From Clostridium sp. 'deep sea' (GTDB lineage Bacteria > Bacillota > UBA994 > PWPR01), in NCBI RefSeq assembly GCF_014931565.1, contig NZ_CP063353.1, positions 1,674,001-1,738,000 on the forward strand: a DNA stretch of 64,000 bases, given 5' to 3'. The number at the start of each line of letters is the position of its first letter. Within the stretch, counting starts at the first letter, position 1. The notes under the pieces were generated by a model that was given only the letters and a program-made list of their open reading frames with translations, was not told where the DNA came from and searched no databases. A program made the position numbers and the translations under genes. This document shows, in pieces, positions 51,210 to 59,935 of the stretch.

Positions 51210-51920
51210 TTACAATACTTTAATTTCTGCTGGCTGAGTGGCAGTATAAACAAAGCGTAATGCTTCTTTAATTACTTGCTCTTGTAACTCAACATTATTT
51301 GGTTTACCAACTGTACAACCAAATGGATTTTCAATATTAATAGCTCTTGGAATACCTATAATTGATACAATTTGTTTTATTAAATTAAAAGTTACAGTTG
51401 GTACACCACTCTTTTCAATCTCTCTTGCAACTAGTCCACCGGACTGTTGACAGATAGGTCAAACAGGAACTATCAGCGCTATATCTACACCTAACTGCTT
51501 AATTCTTTGAGCAATTTGTTTACCTGTTTCAAACAAATATTTAGGCTCAGGTATAAAACCTGTAATGCTAAAATTAACTTCGCTAACCTTATTTATAAAG
51601 CCCTGCTCTGCCAACTGCTTAAGCCTTTGTACAGGAAATATTACGTTTAAATCTACTGCTGAAAAATCTTTGTTAAAGTGTTCATGAGCAATACTTAAAT
51701 CTGTATACGAAGTAGTTAATGTAATCTCCCTAAAGCCTTCATCTATATCTTTTCTATTGACTATGTTAAAAGCTTTATCGGTATTTTCATAAATACCACC
51801 AGTAGTAACAACTGCTACTTTACATTCAGCTAAAGGTTTGTTAGGTTTTGCAAAAGGTATGTTACTTGCTCTTACCCAATCAAAGGTTTCAATAAACTTT
51901 TTCAACTTAGAATTTGTCAT
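51210..51920 (-). CDS. PrdB/GrdB-like selenoprotein with in-frame UGA (selenocysteine 154)
   Basis: Member of the glycine/betaine/sarcosine/D-proline reductase selenoprotein B family. The frame from 51920 reads 153 residues to a TGA at 51459-51461 and continues open and conserved to a TAA at 51210, giving 236 residues if UGA is read as selenocysteine. The site reads IVPV-U-PICQQSGGLVARE, and the downstream part (GVPTVTFNLIKQIVSIIG, NPFGCTVGKP) is family-typical. Total length is close to D-proline reductase PrdB (about 240). A SECIS-like hairpin follows the UGA. No PrdA, GrdA or other reductase subunit is adjacent, so it is an orphan; the reductive target is unknown. A MerR regulator is transcribed divergently. 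Confidence 0.9.
51428..51461 (-). promoter_or_regulatory. UGA codon with bacterial SECIS-like hairpin
   Basis: After the UGA (51459-51461) come 18 nt, then a GGU loop at 51438-51440. The stem is CAACAGTCC / GGACTAGTTG with one bulged base. In E. coli fdhF the GGU loop is also 18 nt after its UGA, and SelB binds that loop. The structure lies within the coding region, as bacterial SECIS elements do. Confidence 0.75.
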
Positions 51921-51947
51921 TATGACCTCCTTAGTTATTAAGTGTAT

Positions 51948-51989
51948 AAAGGTAATGATTATTATAACATACCTTTACGTCAACGTCAA
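51948..51989 (-). promoter_or_regulatory. Promoter of the selenoprotein gene with overlapping dyad
   Basis: On the minus strand TTGACG (51984-51989), a 17-nt spacer and TATAAT (51961-51966) form a near-perfect promoter. A dyad AAAGGTA-N15-TACCTTT (51948-51976) is centred on the -10 box and may bind a repressor, possibly the MerR-type protein encoded divergently. Confidence 0.65.
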
Positions 51990-52017
51990 TTTACATGGGA
52001 TTATTATATGCTATAAT
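51990..52017 (+). promoter_or_regulatory. Promoter of the MerR-flavoprotein unit
   Basis: TTTACA (51990-51995) and TATAAT (52012-52017) with a 16-nt spacer, back to back with the selenoprotein promoter and 36 nt upstream of the MerR start codon. Confidence 0.6.
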
Positions 52018-52052
52018 AGCTATAGTTAATTTGTATTTGTGGGGTGAATATT

Positions 52053-52487
52053 ATGCACGAAAATAATAAGCTACTAAAAATCGGCAAATTAAGTAAAATG
52101 GCAAATATGAGTTGCAGAGCAATTCGGTACTATGAAGAACTCGAAATAATCCACCCTACCAGTGTTAGTGAAGGTGGTTTTAGATTATACGATGAAACAG
52201 TTCTTCACAAGTTATCTGTTATTAAGGATTTTAAAGAACTGGGTTTTTCACTTGAGCAAATTAAAGATATACTATTGCCTAAACCCGAGCTTACCAAAAC
52301 AAAGCTCTTGAAATACTCTCGTAATATTATTAAAACTCAATTAAAGGCCATTAATAAAGATATTGAACACCTATTAGAGCTTAAGAAAAAAAACGAAAGT
52401 GCCTTAAAAAAATTGCAAATTTGTGAGAAGTGTACTGCAAATATATGTGATGAAGAATGTGAAAATAAAAAGGCATATATTATTTAA
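52053..52487 (+). CDS. MerR-family transcriptional regulator
   Basis: A 144-residue regulator. The helix-turn-helix starts LLKIGKLSKMANMSCRAIRYYEE, followed by the wing (GGFRLYDE) and LGFSLEQIKDILLPK; a long dimer helix covers about residues 75-125. The C-terminus has four cysteines, CEKCTANICDEEC, a possible metal or redox site not usual for drug-binding members. The ATG at 52053 was chosen because GGGGTGA lies 5 nt before it; a GTG three codons earlier overlaps that site. It precedes the flavoprotein gene by 17 nt and faces the selenoprotein gene, so it may control one or both. Confidence 0.9.
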   Translation: MHENNKLLKIGKLSKMANMSCRAIRYYEELEIIHPTSVSEGGFRLYDETVLHKLSVIKDFKELGFSLEQIKDILLPKPELTKTKLLKYSRNIIKTQLKAINKDIEHLLELKKKNESALKKLQICEKCTANICDEECENKKAYII

Positions 52488-52504
52488 AGTTGAGGTAGTT
52501 TAAG

Positions 52505-54292
52505 ATGCGAAAAATATTTTCTATTATACTATTGCTTGTTGTTTTGTCTACAAACATATTATCTGTTAATGCTCTTAGTAAATATAGTTATAAATATGAT
52601 GACTTTCTTTCTAAATATCGTATCCTTGTTAAGACTAAGTATGATGTCATTGTTTATGGTAGTGATCCTGAGGGAATTTCTACTGCTGTCTCTGCAGCAA
52701 GGGCGGGTAGTAAAGTTCTATTAATAGATAAAAGAGACAAAATAGGTGGATTATTCACTTTGGGTTGGCTTAATTTTTTAGACATGAACTATTACAAACA
52801 AACTCTTTTAACTGGAGGTATTTTTGAGGAGTTTTTTAATAAAGTAGAAGGATATGCTTTTAAAATAACTACAGCGATAAAAGTTTTTAACAAAATGATA
52901 AAAGATGAAACAAATATTACTGTTCTATTAAATGCCAAAAATATTACGCCAATTATACATAACAATAAAATAACTGGTATTAAAGCAACTATTCTTAATT
53001 CAAACAAACATTTTTATTGTGACTCTATAATAGATGCTAGCCAAAATGGTGATTTGGCGTCAGATGCAGGTGTACCCTTTACACTAGGACAAGCTGCAAT
53101 TGGAGGACCCGAATACGGTATGGCTGTAACTCAGGTATTTAGTCTTAAAGGTATGAGTTCTGCTGAATGGAATAAATTATGTAAGTATTTAAAAAATGAT
53201 AATGATATACATAGTAATTCTAATAAGAATACTGCTTGGGGATTTGGAAACTTTAGCGATTTATATAAGCCTACGCAAAATAATGTACAACTGCGTGGTT
53301 TAAATTTAGCAAGAGAACCGAACGGTATAATTATGGTAAATGCCTTAAAAATATACGCTATAAACCCGTTAGATAATAAAAGTTTAGAAGAAGCTAAAAA
53401 AATGGCTAAAGAGGAACTTAAACTTATTATTCCTTTTTTAAGAAAAAACGTACCTTATATGAAACACATTGAACTTGATTCTCTTGCACCTGAATTGTAT
53501 ATACGTGAATCAAGACATTTTTCTACTGTTTATCAATTAACAATAGATGATATACTAGAAAATAAAGATTTTGATGATAGAATAGCGCTAGGTAGTTATC
53601 CTGTTGACATGCAAGGTACTACCCCAAAGGACGCTTTAATAGTTGGCAACCCTCTTAAGTACTCAGTGCCGCTCAGAAGTATTGTGCCCATTAATATAGA
53701 TAATCTATTTATTGTGGGTAGAACAGCAGGGTTTGATGCCCTTGCTCATGGAAGTACGAGGGTTGTTCCTATAGGCATGTGTACTGGTGAAGCAGCAGGA
53801 CTAGCAGCTACATTCATAAATAAACATAAAATTAGCAATAAGCAATTAGTTGATAACAAAAAGCTAGTAAGTGAGCTACAAAATAAATTAATAGCAAATG
53901 GGGCTTATTTAAAACCCTTTAATATAAAGACTGAAATTACTAAACACCCTTGTTATGATGGATTAAAACTAGTTAGAAAATATGGTCAAATTTGTGGCAA
54001 TTACAATAATGATTATCTTCTTGATAAAAATATTACTAATATGCAGTTTATGTGGTTGTTTGATGGTTTAAGCAAAAGAATTAAATGGGAACTAACTGAC
54101 ATTTTTAATAGAATCTATGACTACGAACCCCTTACTTTCAATAATGTATTATATAATTTCAGTAAAAATAAAGAACTATGTGAGTACCTAAAAATATCAG
54201 AAATGTTTAAGGATATAGATTATGAAAAGAAATTAACAAAAGGTGAATCAACTATGGTACTTTATTACTGTAAACAATTTATTAGTAAATAA
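52505..54292 (+). CDS. Exported FAD-dependent oxidoreductase (FAD_oxidored family)
   Basis: A 595-residue flavoprotein. Residues 1-24 form a signal peptide (MRKIFSIILLLVVLSTNIL then an alanine/leucine cleavage region). The FAD-binding motif follows as DVIVYGSDPEGISTAVSAAR with VLLIDKRDKIGG, a GxGxxG variant in which the first glycine position reads GSDPEG. The middle part ends in GRTAGFDALAHGSTRVVP and MCTGEAAGLAA, typical of pfam12831-like enzymes. The last 130 residues are an extra domain without clear match. Secretion of an FAD enzyme is unusual and suggests action on an extracellular or cell-wall-associated substrate. Same unit as the MerR gene. Confidence 0.85.
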   Translation: MRKIFSIILLLVVLSTNILSVNALSKYSYKYDDFLSKYRILVKTKYDVIVYGSDPEGISTAVSAARAGSKVLLIDKRDKIGGLFTLGWLNFLDMNYYKQTLLTGGIFEEFFNKVEGYAFKITTAIKVFNKMIKDETNITVLLNAKNITPIIHNNKITGIKATILNSNKHFYCDSIIDASQNGDLASDAGVPFTLGQAAIGGPEYGMAVTQVFSLKGMSSAEWNKLCKYLKNDNDIHSNSNKNTAWGFGNFSDLYKPTQNNVQLRGLNLAREPNGIIMVNALKIYAINPLDNKSLEEAKKMAKEELKLIIPFLRKNVPYMKHIELDSLAPELYIRESRHFSTVYQLTIDDILENKDFDDRIALGSYPVDMQGTTPKDALIVGNPLKYSVPLRSIVPINIDNLFIVGRTAGFDALAHGSTRVVPIGMCTGEAAGLAATFINKHKISNKQLVDNKKLVSELQNKLIANGAYLKPFNIKTEITKHPCYDGLKLVRKYGQICGNYNNDYLLDKNITNMQFMWLFDGLSKRIKWELTDIFNRIYDYEPLTFNNVLYNFSKNKELCEYLKISEMFKDIDYEKKLTKGESTMVLYYCKQFISK

Positions 54293-54318
54293 ACTTAGTT
54301 TAAAGATATGATAAAAGG

Positions 54319-54352
54319 TTCAGGTAAGATAATAATTATTATTTTACCTGAA
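54319..54352 (+). terminator. Terminator of the MerR-flavoprotein unit
   Basis: TTCAGGTAA / TTACCTGAA forms a perfect stem followed by TTTTTAT. The rest of 54293-54503 shows nothing else. Confidence 0.8.
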
Positions 54353-54503
54353 TTTTTATCGATTTAAAATAATTATTATAGCCATACTTGCCTATAAAGA
54401 AAACTTAACTATTCCTTTAGAAAACAAACCTATACTAATATTAAATATGGACTGTCTTTTGTAAATTATATATTCATTATAATTTATTGTGCTAAGTTTA
54501 AGC

Positions 54504-56009
54504 TTATTTCATAATAGGAAAAGCAATAACATCTTTGATATTATCTGTTTGGGTCAAAAACATAATTAATCTATCTATACCTACACCTAATCCGCCTGTT
54601 GGGGGCATTCCAATATCAATAGCACGTGCAAACTCTTCGTCCATGGGAAAAGCCGTCTCTGATCCTGCTCTTAGCTGCTCTGCTTGTTGCTGTAATAGCT
54701 CTCTTTGTATTAGGGGATTATTTAGCTCTGAGTAGGCATTGCCAAGCTCTATTCCCATTACAAAGGGCTCAAATCGTTCGATAAGCTCTTCATTAGCTCT
54801 ATGCTTTTTACATAAAGGAGATGTTTCATAGGGGTGATTTATAACAAAGGTAGGTTGTTTTATTTTACCTTCACAATAAGCTTCAAATAAACTATTTACT
54901 AAACTGCCTTTACTGGTATTATTCACATCTATTTCTGTTAACCCTAGGTTATTGTTTAGGCTATTACTTAATATAAACTGCTTTAATTGATGTTCACACA
55001 TATTGTAAAGGTTAATATTAAATTCATTATTTACTAAATCATACATAGGTCTTTTGCACCAAGGAGCTTTAAAATCTATTTCTGTGCCATTTATTAAAAC
55101 CTTTGTGGTTCCAATAACATTTGTGAACACATACTCATACATCTCTTGCATAAGAGTCATCATATCATTATAGTCACTATAAGCCTCATAACACTCTAAC
55201 AAAACAAACTCAGGGTAATGAGTTTTATCTATTCCCTCATTCCTAAAGGAACGGCTAAAAGTAAATACCTTTTCAATTCCCCCTACGATATATCGTTTTA
55301 AATAAAGCTCGGGTGAAACTGCTAAATAAACCTCTGTATTTAAGGCATTAATGTGAGTCACAAAAGGTGCAGCTTCGCCTCCGCCATATTTAGAATCTAA
55401 AATAGGAGTATCTACCTCAAGATAACCTTTATTAATTAAGAACTCTCTAATAGCTGATATTGCTTTTGACCTTTTTATAAATCTATTTTTAACCTCATCA
55501 TTCATTATCATATCTAGTGAACGATATCTATATTTATATTCTGTATTTTGAATTCCATGATATTTTTCTGGCAGTGCTCGTAAACACTTAGTTAATAACG
55601 TAATTTCTTTTACTCTTAAGGTGAGTTCTCCTGTTTTTGTTTTAAATACAGGTCCTATAACAGCAATTATATCTCCTATATCAACATTGATAATGTTAAA
55701 ATCCACCTGAGTATTTTTTGTATTTAAGTAGAGCTGGATACTACCCGATTGATCTTTAAGATTCATAAATACAGACTTACCCATATTACGAACTTGCATA
55801 ACCCTACCAGCAATATTAAAGAAATTCTCACTAGCTGAATTAGCTAAAACATCACTGATAAAATGCTCTTTTTTATAACTATAGGGGTAGGGATTAACTT
55901 TATTATTAACAATAGCTTGAGTCTTATTGATACGATGAATGGTGTATTCATTAGCATCTGGCATTATCTTGCGTAATTTTTTAAGATTGTTATACTCATT
56001 AAACATCAT
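54504..56009 (-). CDS. lysS: Lysyl-tRNA synthetase, class II
   Basis: Charges tRNA-Lys. The 501-residue protein has the N-terminal OB-fold anticodon-binding domain (FFNIAGRVMQVRNMGKSVFM) and the class II core: motif 1 around IREFLINKGYLEVDTPIL, motif 2 RSFRNEGIDKTHYPEFVLLE and motif 3 GLGVGIDRLIMFL. DEEFARAIDIGMPPTGG is also LysRS-specific. The length is normal. It is controlled by a T-box leader (56098-56378), so expression rises when tRNA-Lys is uncharged. Many Bacillota use the T-box for other synthetases; a lysS T-box is less common. Its ATG follows GGAGAATA. Confidence 0.95.
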   Translation of the reverse strand: MMFNEYNNLKKLRKIMPDANEYTIHRINKTQAIVNNKVNPYPYSYKKEHFISDVLANSASENFFNIAGRVMQVRNMGKSVFMNLKDQSGSIQLYLNTKNTQVDFNIINVDIGDIIAVIGPVFKTKTGELTLRVKEITLLTKCLRALPEKYHGIQNTEYKYRYRSLDMIMNDEVKNRFIKRSKAISAIREFLINKGYLEVDTPILDSKYGGGEAAPFVTHINALNTEVYLAVSPELYLKRYIVGGIEKVFTFSRSFRNEGIDKTHYPEFVLLECYEAYSDYNDMMTLMQEMYEYVFTNVIGTTKVLINGTEIDFKAPWCKRPMYDLVNNEFNINLYNMCEHQLKQFILSNSLNNNLGLTEIDVNNTSKGSLVNSLFEAYCEGKIKQPTFVINHPYETSPLCKKHRANEELIERFEPFVMGIELGNAYSELNNPLIQRELLQQQAEQLRAGSETAFPMDEEFARAIDIGMPPTGGLGVGIDRLIMFLTQTDNIKDVIAFPIMK

Positions 56010-56097
56010 TATTCTCCTTTCTACCTTAACTAACTTTATAAATTCATTAAAAAAGCTACTACTTTAATAATCATGATTACCTAAAAACAATACAAAA

Positions 56098-56378
56098 AAA
56101 CCCTCACCTCCAAGACTGTTGTCTTGAGGACGAGAGTTATTACTTCGTGGTACCACCTCAGTTTATTGTTATATTGCTATAACAACCTTATCAAGTACGG
56201 CAAAACATGCTTATACTCTAGCTCTTTTAACGGAAGCAACCGCCGTATTATCCCTAACTAATGTTAGTTCCTCTACGAAGCTCCGAGTCTTTTTTCATTA
56301 AGATAAATCTTAACCTCTTTTCAGCTAACAAGGCTCTCTGTATAAGCTTATTCTTAACTACTCTTCTCTTCATTGCAT
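56098..56378 (-). promoter_or_regulatory. T-box leader of lysS
   Basis: On the minus strand the leader has AGAGAGCCTTG and GCTGAAAAGAGG (stem I), a specifier region with an A-rich GAAAAAAGACTCGGAG in which AAA (Lys) is the likely codon, the T-box GAGGTGGTACCACG, and a terminator (CCTCAAGAC / GTCTTGGAGG, T7) at about 56093-56130. TGGT would pair with the free NCCA end of the tRNA. Downstream synthetase identity supports the lysine reading. Confidence 0.93.
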
Positions 56379-56424
56379 TTATAATATTGTATTGTATTAT
56401 AATTAGCCAGCAGTTGTTTGTCAA

Positions 56425-56880
56425 CTATTTTTTGTTATAATATTCCTTAAATTCATTAAGTTGTTGTTCAGTAAATATCTTTATATCATTTTCTAATAAC
56501 ATTTGGCTTGTAAAACCATTGCCTTTTACAAAATTACCACTAAAGCTTCCATCATAAATTTTTAAATAACCACATGATGGACTTCTGGACTGTAATACTG
56601 CAATTTTAGCATTTACAATTTGTGCAATTTGCAAAGTTTTAGTAGCCCCTTCTTTAAAGAAACTTGTTATATCCTCATTTTTAGTATTTATAACTTTTTT
56701 TTCATTTGCATGATTCACAATCTCACAACAGGGTCTTGGTATGGGTAAACCCCCTAAAACTTCTGGGCATAAAGGCAAAGCCTCACCTGTTGTTATTAGA
56801 TTCTGCAAATATTCTATATTCGTACATTTTCCATTATATCTACACTTAATTCCCACTAAACAAGCACTAACAATAACCAT
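56425..56880 (-). CDS. DUF523 family protein
   Basis: A 151-residue cytosolic protein of unknown function. The family signature is clear: VSACLVGIKCRYNGKC at the start, then LPLCPEVLGGLPIPRPCCEI and VLQSRSPSCG, with six or more conserved cysteines that suggest metal or Fe-S binding. Homologues are widespread in bacteria and often stand alone or fused to DUF1722. It is a single gene facing away from the lysS leader on the same strand. Its role cannot be inferred here. Confidence 0.88.
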   Translation of the reverse strand: MVIVSACLVGIKCRYNGKCTNIEYLQNLITTGEALPLCPEVLGGLPIPRPCCEIVNHANEKKVINTKNEDITSFFKEGATKTLQIAQIVNAKIAVLQSRSPSCGYLKIYDGSFSGNFVKGNGFTSQMLLENDIKIFTEQQLNEFKEYYNKK

Positions 56881-56958
56881 TTTAAATACTCCTTATTCTT
56901 GAAAGTTATATTTACCTAATCTATACTAAAATAAAGCATACAAAAGTGGGTAATAACT

Positions 56959-58080
56959 ATGAACAAATTTTTGAACTACATTAAAATTCTTATTTTAGCA
57001 GCTGTTATTATAATACAGCAAATAACAACTACATCTTTTAACCATGTAATTTTTGTAGTTTTAGTTTTAGCCTTTATCTTAAACCATCAAATACGCCTAA
57101 GATTAAAGAATGACTCCTCATTTATTATAACTATCTTAATAGATTTAGCAATAGTTGCATTTTTAGTTTATAACTTTAGTATAAACAATAGCTTACTGTT
57201 ATTAATAAGTTCAGTTGATGTTTTTACTTATAAAAACTATAACTATGCCCTAACTTTATTATTAGCTTTTTGTTATACCACCCTTAACATTTTAAACTAC
57301 AATGCTACAACTCTTGTAAGCCTACTTTTCTTTTATACTTTTTTGATTACCCAATTAATTATTAGTAAACAGCATAGTAATAACATAAAATTAAATTATT
57401 TATACGACGATATTAGAAAATACAGCTATGAATTAGAAAGAGCTAAAGCTCAAATAGAACGTTATAGTGCCCAAGTAAGTGAGCTCAGTACTATTAAAGA
57501 ACGTAATAGAATAGCAGAAGATATTCACGACTCAGTAGGTCACCAGCTTACATCTTTATTATTTAGGTTACAAGCATGTGAAATTGAGCTAAAAAACAAT
57601 AAGGAAAAGGGTTTAATTCAATTAACGGCTATTACCGAAACACTTAGAAATAATCTTGTTTTATTAAGAAATAAGGTAAAAAATGTAGAGGTAAAAAGCT
57701 ACTCAAATTTTAATAATACTATAGTAGAGCTACTTGAAGAGTTTAAAAAAGATAAACCTTTTAAAATCAGTTTCAGTATGAAAGGGCATGTAGTAAAACT
57801 ATCACCCGAAATTGAAACAGTATTATTTAATAATATCCGTGAGTCTCTAACTAATGCTGCAAAACATAGTAATGGTGATGAAATAGCTATTACCATAATG
57901 TATAAAGCCAATAACATAGTATTAACTTTTGTAGACAATGGCAATAATAGTAAAACTTATAAAGTAGGTTATGGATTACGGGCTATGCAAAATAGAACAA
58001 CTTTATTAAATGGATCAATGACTATAATTAATGAACAGGGTTTTTTACTTAAATTTATAATACCTTTTAAGGAGAACTAA
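56959..58080 (+). CDS. Sensor histidine kinase, NarL-system type (HisKA_3)
   Basis: A 373-residue kinase with about five membrane helices in residues 8-135 and no large extracellular loop, a design used by kinases that sense membrane-active compounds. A coiled coil (140-180) leads to HisKA_3 with the phosphohistidine in RIAEDIHDSVGHQLTSLL. The HATPase_c domain has NNIRESLTNAAKHS and LTFVDNG then GYGLRAMQNR. It is 1 nt from its response regulator and 0.9 kb from an ABC transporter operon. The order kinase-regulator-ATPase-permease-permease is that of the linearmycin-resistance locus lnrJK-lnrLMN of Bacillus. Confidence 0.92.
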   Translation: MNKFLNYIKILILAAVIIIQQITTTSFNHVIFVVLVLAFILNHQIRLRLKNDSSFIITILIDLAIVAFLVYNFSINNSLLLLISSVDVFTYKNYNYALTLLLAFCYTTLNILNYNATTLVSLLFFYTFLITQLIISKQHSNNIKLNYLYDDIRKYSYELERAKAQIERYSAQVSELSTIKERNRIAEDIHDSVGHQLTSLLFRLQACEIELKNNKEKGLIQLTAITETLRNNLVLLRNKVKNVEVKSYSNFNNTIVELLEEFKKDKPFKISFSMKGHVVKLSPEIETVLFNNIRESLTNAAKHSNGDEIAITIMYKANNIVLTFVDNGNNSKTYKVGYGLRAMQNRTTLLNGSMTIINEQGFLLKFIIPFKEN

Positions 58081-58081
58081 T

Positions 58082-58726
58082 ATGAAAGTACTTATTGTAG
58101 ACGATGATCATATGTTATGCCAAAGCCTAAAACAAATTTTAAACTGTCAAAATATTAATATTGTTGGCACTGCCAATAATGGTGATGATGCTTATAAATT
58201 TTGCATGAATAATCAAGTTGATATTATTTTAATGGATATTAGAATGCCTATATGCGATGGAGTTATCGCTACAAAGAAGATTAAAGATAGTTTTCCTAAT
58301 CTAAAAATTGTAATTTTAACTACCTTTGATGATGATGAATATATAGCTGAAGCTATTAGAAATGGTGCTTCAGCATATATTCTTAAAACAGCTAAGCCCA
58401 CTAAAATAGTAGAAACCTTAAAATTAACGTATGAGGGAGATATGGTAATAAACTCTCCGATTGTCAATAAAATGAGTTCTATGCTAAGCAAAAATCCTAA
58501 AATAGACTATAGTAAATATTCTTTAGGAGATAATCATATTATAATAATTGAGCTAATCGCTAAGGGTTATAACAATAAGGAGATATCTAAAGCTATTCAT
58601 TTAAGTGAAGGCACTATCAGAAACAAAATAAGCGATATTTTAGCTCAGTTAAATTTGAGAGACCGCACTCAAATAGCAATTTTTTGGCACACAAAAGGCT
58701 TATATAAACAAAGCAATAACAAGTGA
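58082..58726 (+). CDS. NarL/LuxR-family response regulator
   Basis: A 214-residue DNA-binding regulator. The receiver domain carries D7-D9, the phosphoacceptor D52 (IILMDIRMP), a threonine in VILTTFDDD and the lysine in YILKTAKP. The LuxR-type helix-turn-helix is at about 150-205: IAKGYNNKEISKAIHLSEGTIRNKIS. It is translationally linked to the kinase. The gap to the next gene (58727-58997) contains no further gene and should hold the promoter it regulates. Confidence 0.93.
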   Translation: MKVLIVDDDHMLCQSLKQILNCQNINIVGTANNGDDAYKFCMNNQVDIILMDIRMPICDGVIATKKIKDSFPNLKIVILTTFDDDEYIAEAIRNGASAYILKTAKPTKIVETLKLTYEGDMVINSPIVNKMSSMLSKNPKIDYSKYSLGDNHIIIIELIAKGYNNKEISKAIHLSEGTIRNKISDILAQLNLRDRTQIAIFWHTKGLYKQSNNK

Positions 58727-58997
58727 TAACTTTAGATTGATAAACATGCAGGAAAAAAATTGGGATAATTCTCTATTAGTACATTTCTTAATAGCAACTT
58801 TTATGTAAATTTTCACTTCAATTATAATACTCTTTATACCTCTTTTGTGTAAATCTGTTTAAAAAAACAAACTCCGTTGTTTGTACTTTCCAACCTTCAA
58901 CTCTGTTCATGACATTTGTCATTACAGCTAGTGATTAAAGTCAATTGTTTAGTGGTTCTCTATATCATACAATAGAATTACCAAGGGGGTATTGACT

Positions 58998-59927
58998 ATG
59001 ATTGAGCTAAAAAATGTTATTAAAAGATACGGTAACACCATTGCTGTAGATAACCTAAGTTTAAAAATAAATAAGGGTGAAATTTTTGCTCTATTGGGCC
59101 CTAATGGTGCGGGCAAAAGTACCATAAATAAAATGATTATAGGTCTGTTAAAAGCTAGTAGTGGAGAAATATTAGTTAACGGTTTAAACATTAATAAACA
59201 GGGTTTAAAGGCACGTGAATACTTAGCTTTAGTACCTCAAGAACTTGCTCTATATGAAAGCATGAGTGCAATAGATAACGTACTGTTTTTTGCAAAATTA
59301 GCAGGTTTACGAGGTAAGCAGTTAAGAGATAAAACCGATAAAGCCCTTAGCTTTTGTGGACTAGAGGATACTAAAACTAAAAAGGTAAGTACTTTTTCGG
59401 GTGGCATGAAACGTAGGCTAAACATTGCATGTGCCATAGTACATGAACCTCAAATAATTATTATGGATGAACCAACTGTTGGCATTGACCCCCAGTCTCG
59501 TACCCATATTTTAGATTCTATTAAACAGCTTAATAATAAAGATATGACAGTAATATATACTAGCCATTACATGAGTGAGGTTGAGCGTATATGTGATCGA
59601 GTAGGTATAATTGATAATGGTAAGCTAATTGCAGTAGGCACTACTAATGAACTAAAATCTCAGCTAAAAGAACAAGAAAAAATTATTATAGACATACTAG
59701 ATTTAAACTACACAGCCTTAAATGAAATTAAGCAATTATATGGTGTAAATGATGCTTATTATAATAACTATAGGCTTGAAATAAATACTACTATAAGCAA
59801 AAATACAACCCTAGAAGCACTAACTATTTTGGCTAAACACAATATGCAAATCCAAAAAATTGAAATAGAAAAACCTAGCCTTGAAGATGTATATTTATCT
59901 TTAACAGGCAAAAGCTTAAGAGACTAG
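58998..59927 (+). CDS. ABC transporter ATPase (ABC-2 type exporter, LnrL-like)
   Basis: A 309-residue ATPase. Walker A is GPNGAGKSTINKM, the signature FSGGMKRRLNIACAI, Walker B IIIMDEPTVGID and the switch histidine is in YTSHYMSEVE. The C-terminal ~90 residues form the extension typical of drug/antibiotic exporters. The start at the ATG 58998 was chosen because AAGGGGG lies 7-8 nt upstream; a TTG two codons earlier is too close to it. It heads a three-gene operon with two permeases, and probably exports membrane-active antimicrobials. Confidence 0.93.
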   Translation: MIELKNVIKRYGNTIAVDNLSLKINKGEIFALLGPNGAGKSTINKMIIGLLKASSGEILVNGLNINKQGLKAREYLALVPQELALYESMSAIDNVLFFAKLAGLRGKQLRDKTDKALSFCGLEDTKTKKVSTFSGGMKRRLNIACAIVHEPQIIIMDEPTVGIDPQSRTHILDSIKQLNNKDMTVIYTSHYMSEVERICDRVGIIDNGKLIAVGTTNELKSQLKEQEKIIIDILDLNYTALNEIKQLYGVNDAYYNNYRLEINTTISKNTTLEALTILAKHNMQIQKIEIEKPSLEDVYLSLTGKSLRD

Positions 59928-59935
59928 GTAACGCC

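Noticed and set aside
51459-51461. Nonsense mutation making the PrdB-like gene a pseudogene
   Set aside because: The UGA is at the known selenocysteine position, the frame downstream is long and conserved, and a SECIS-like hairpin follows at the right distance.
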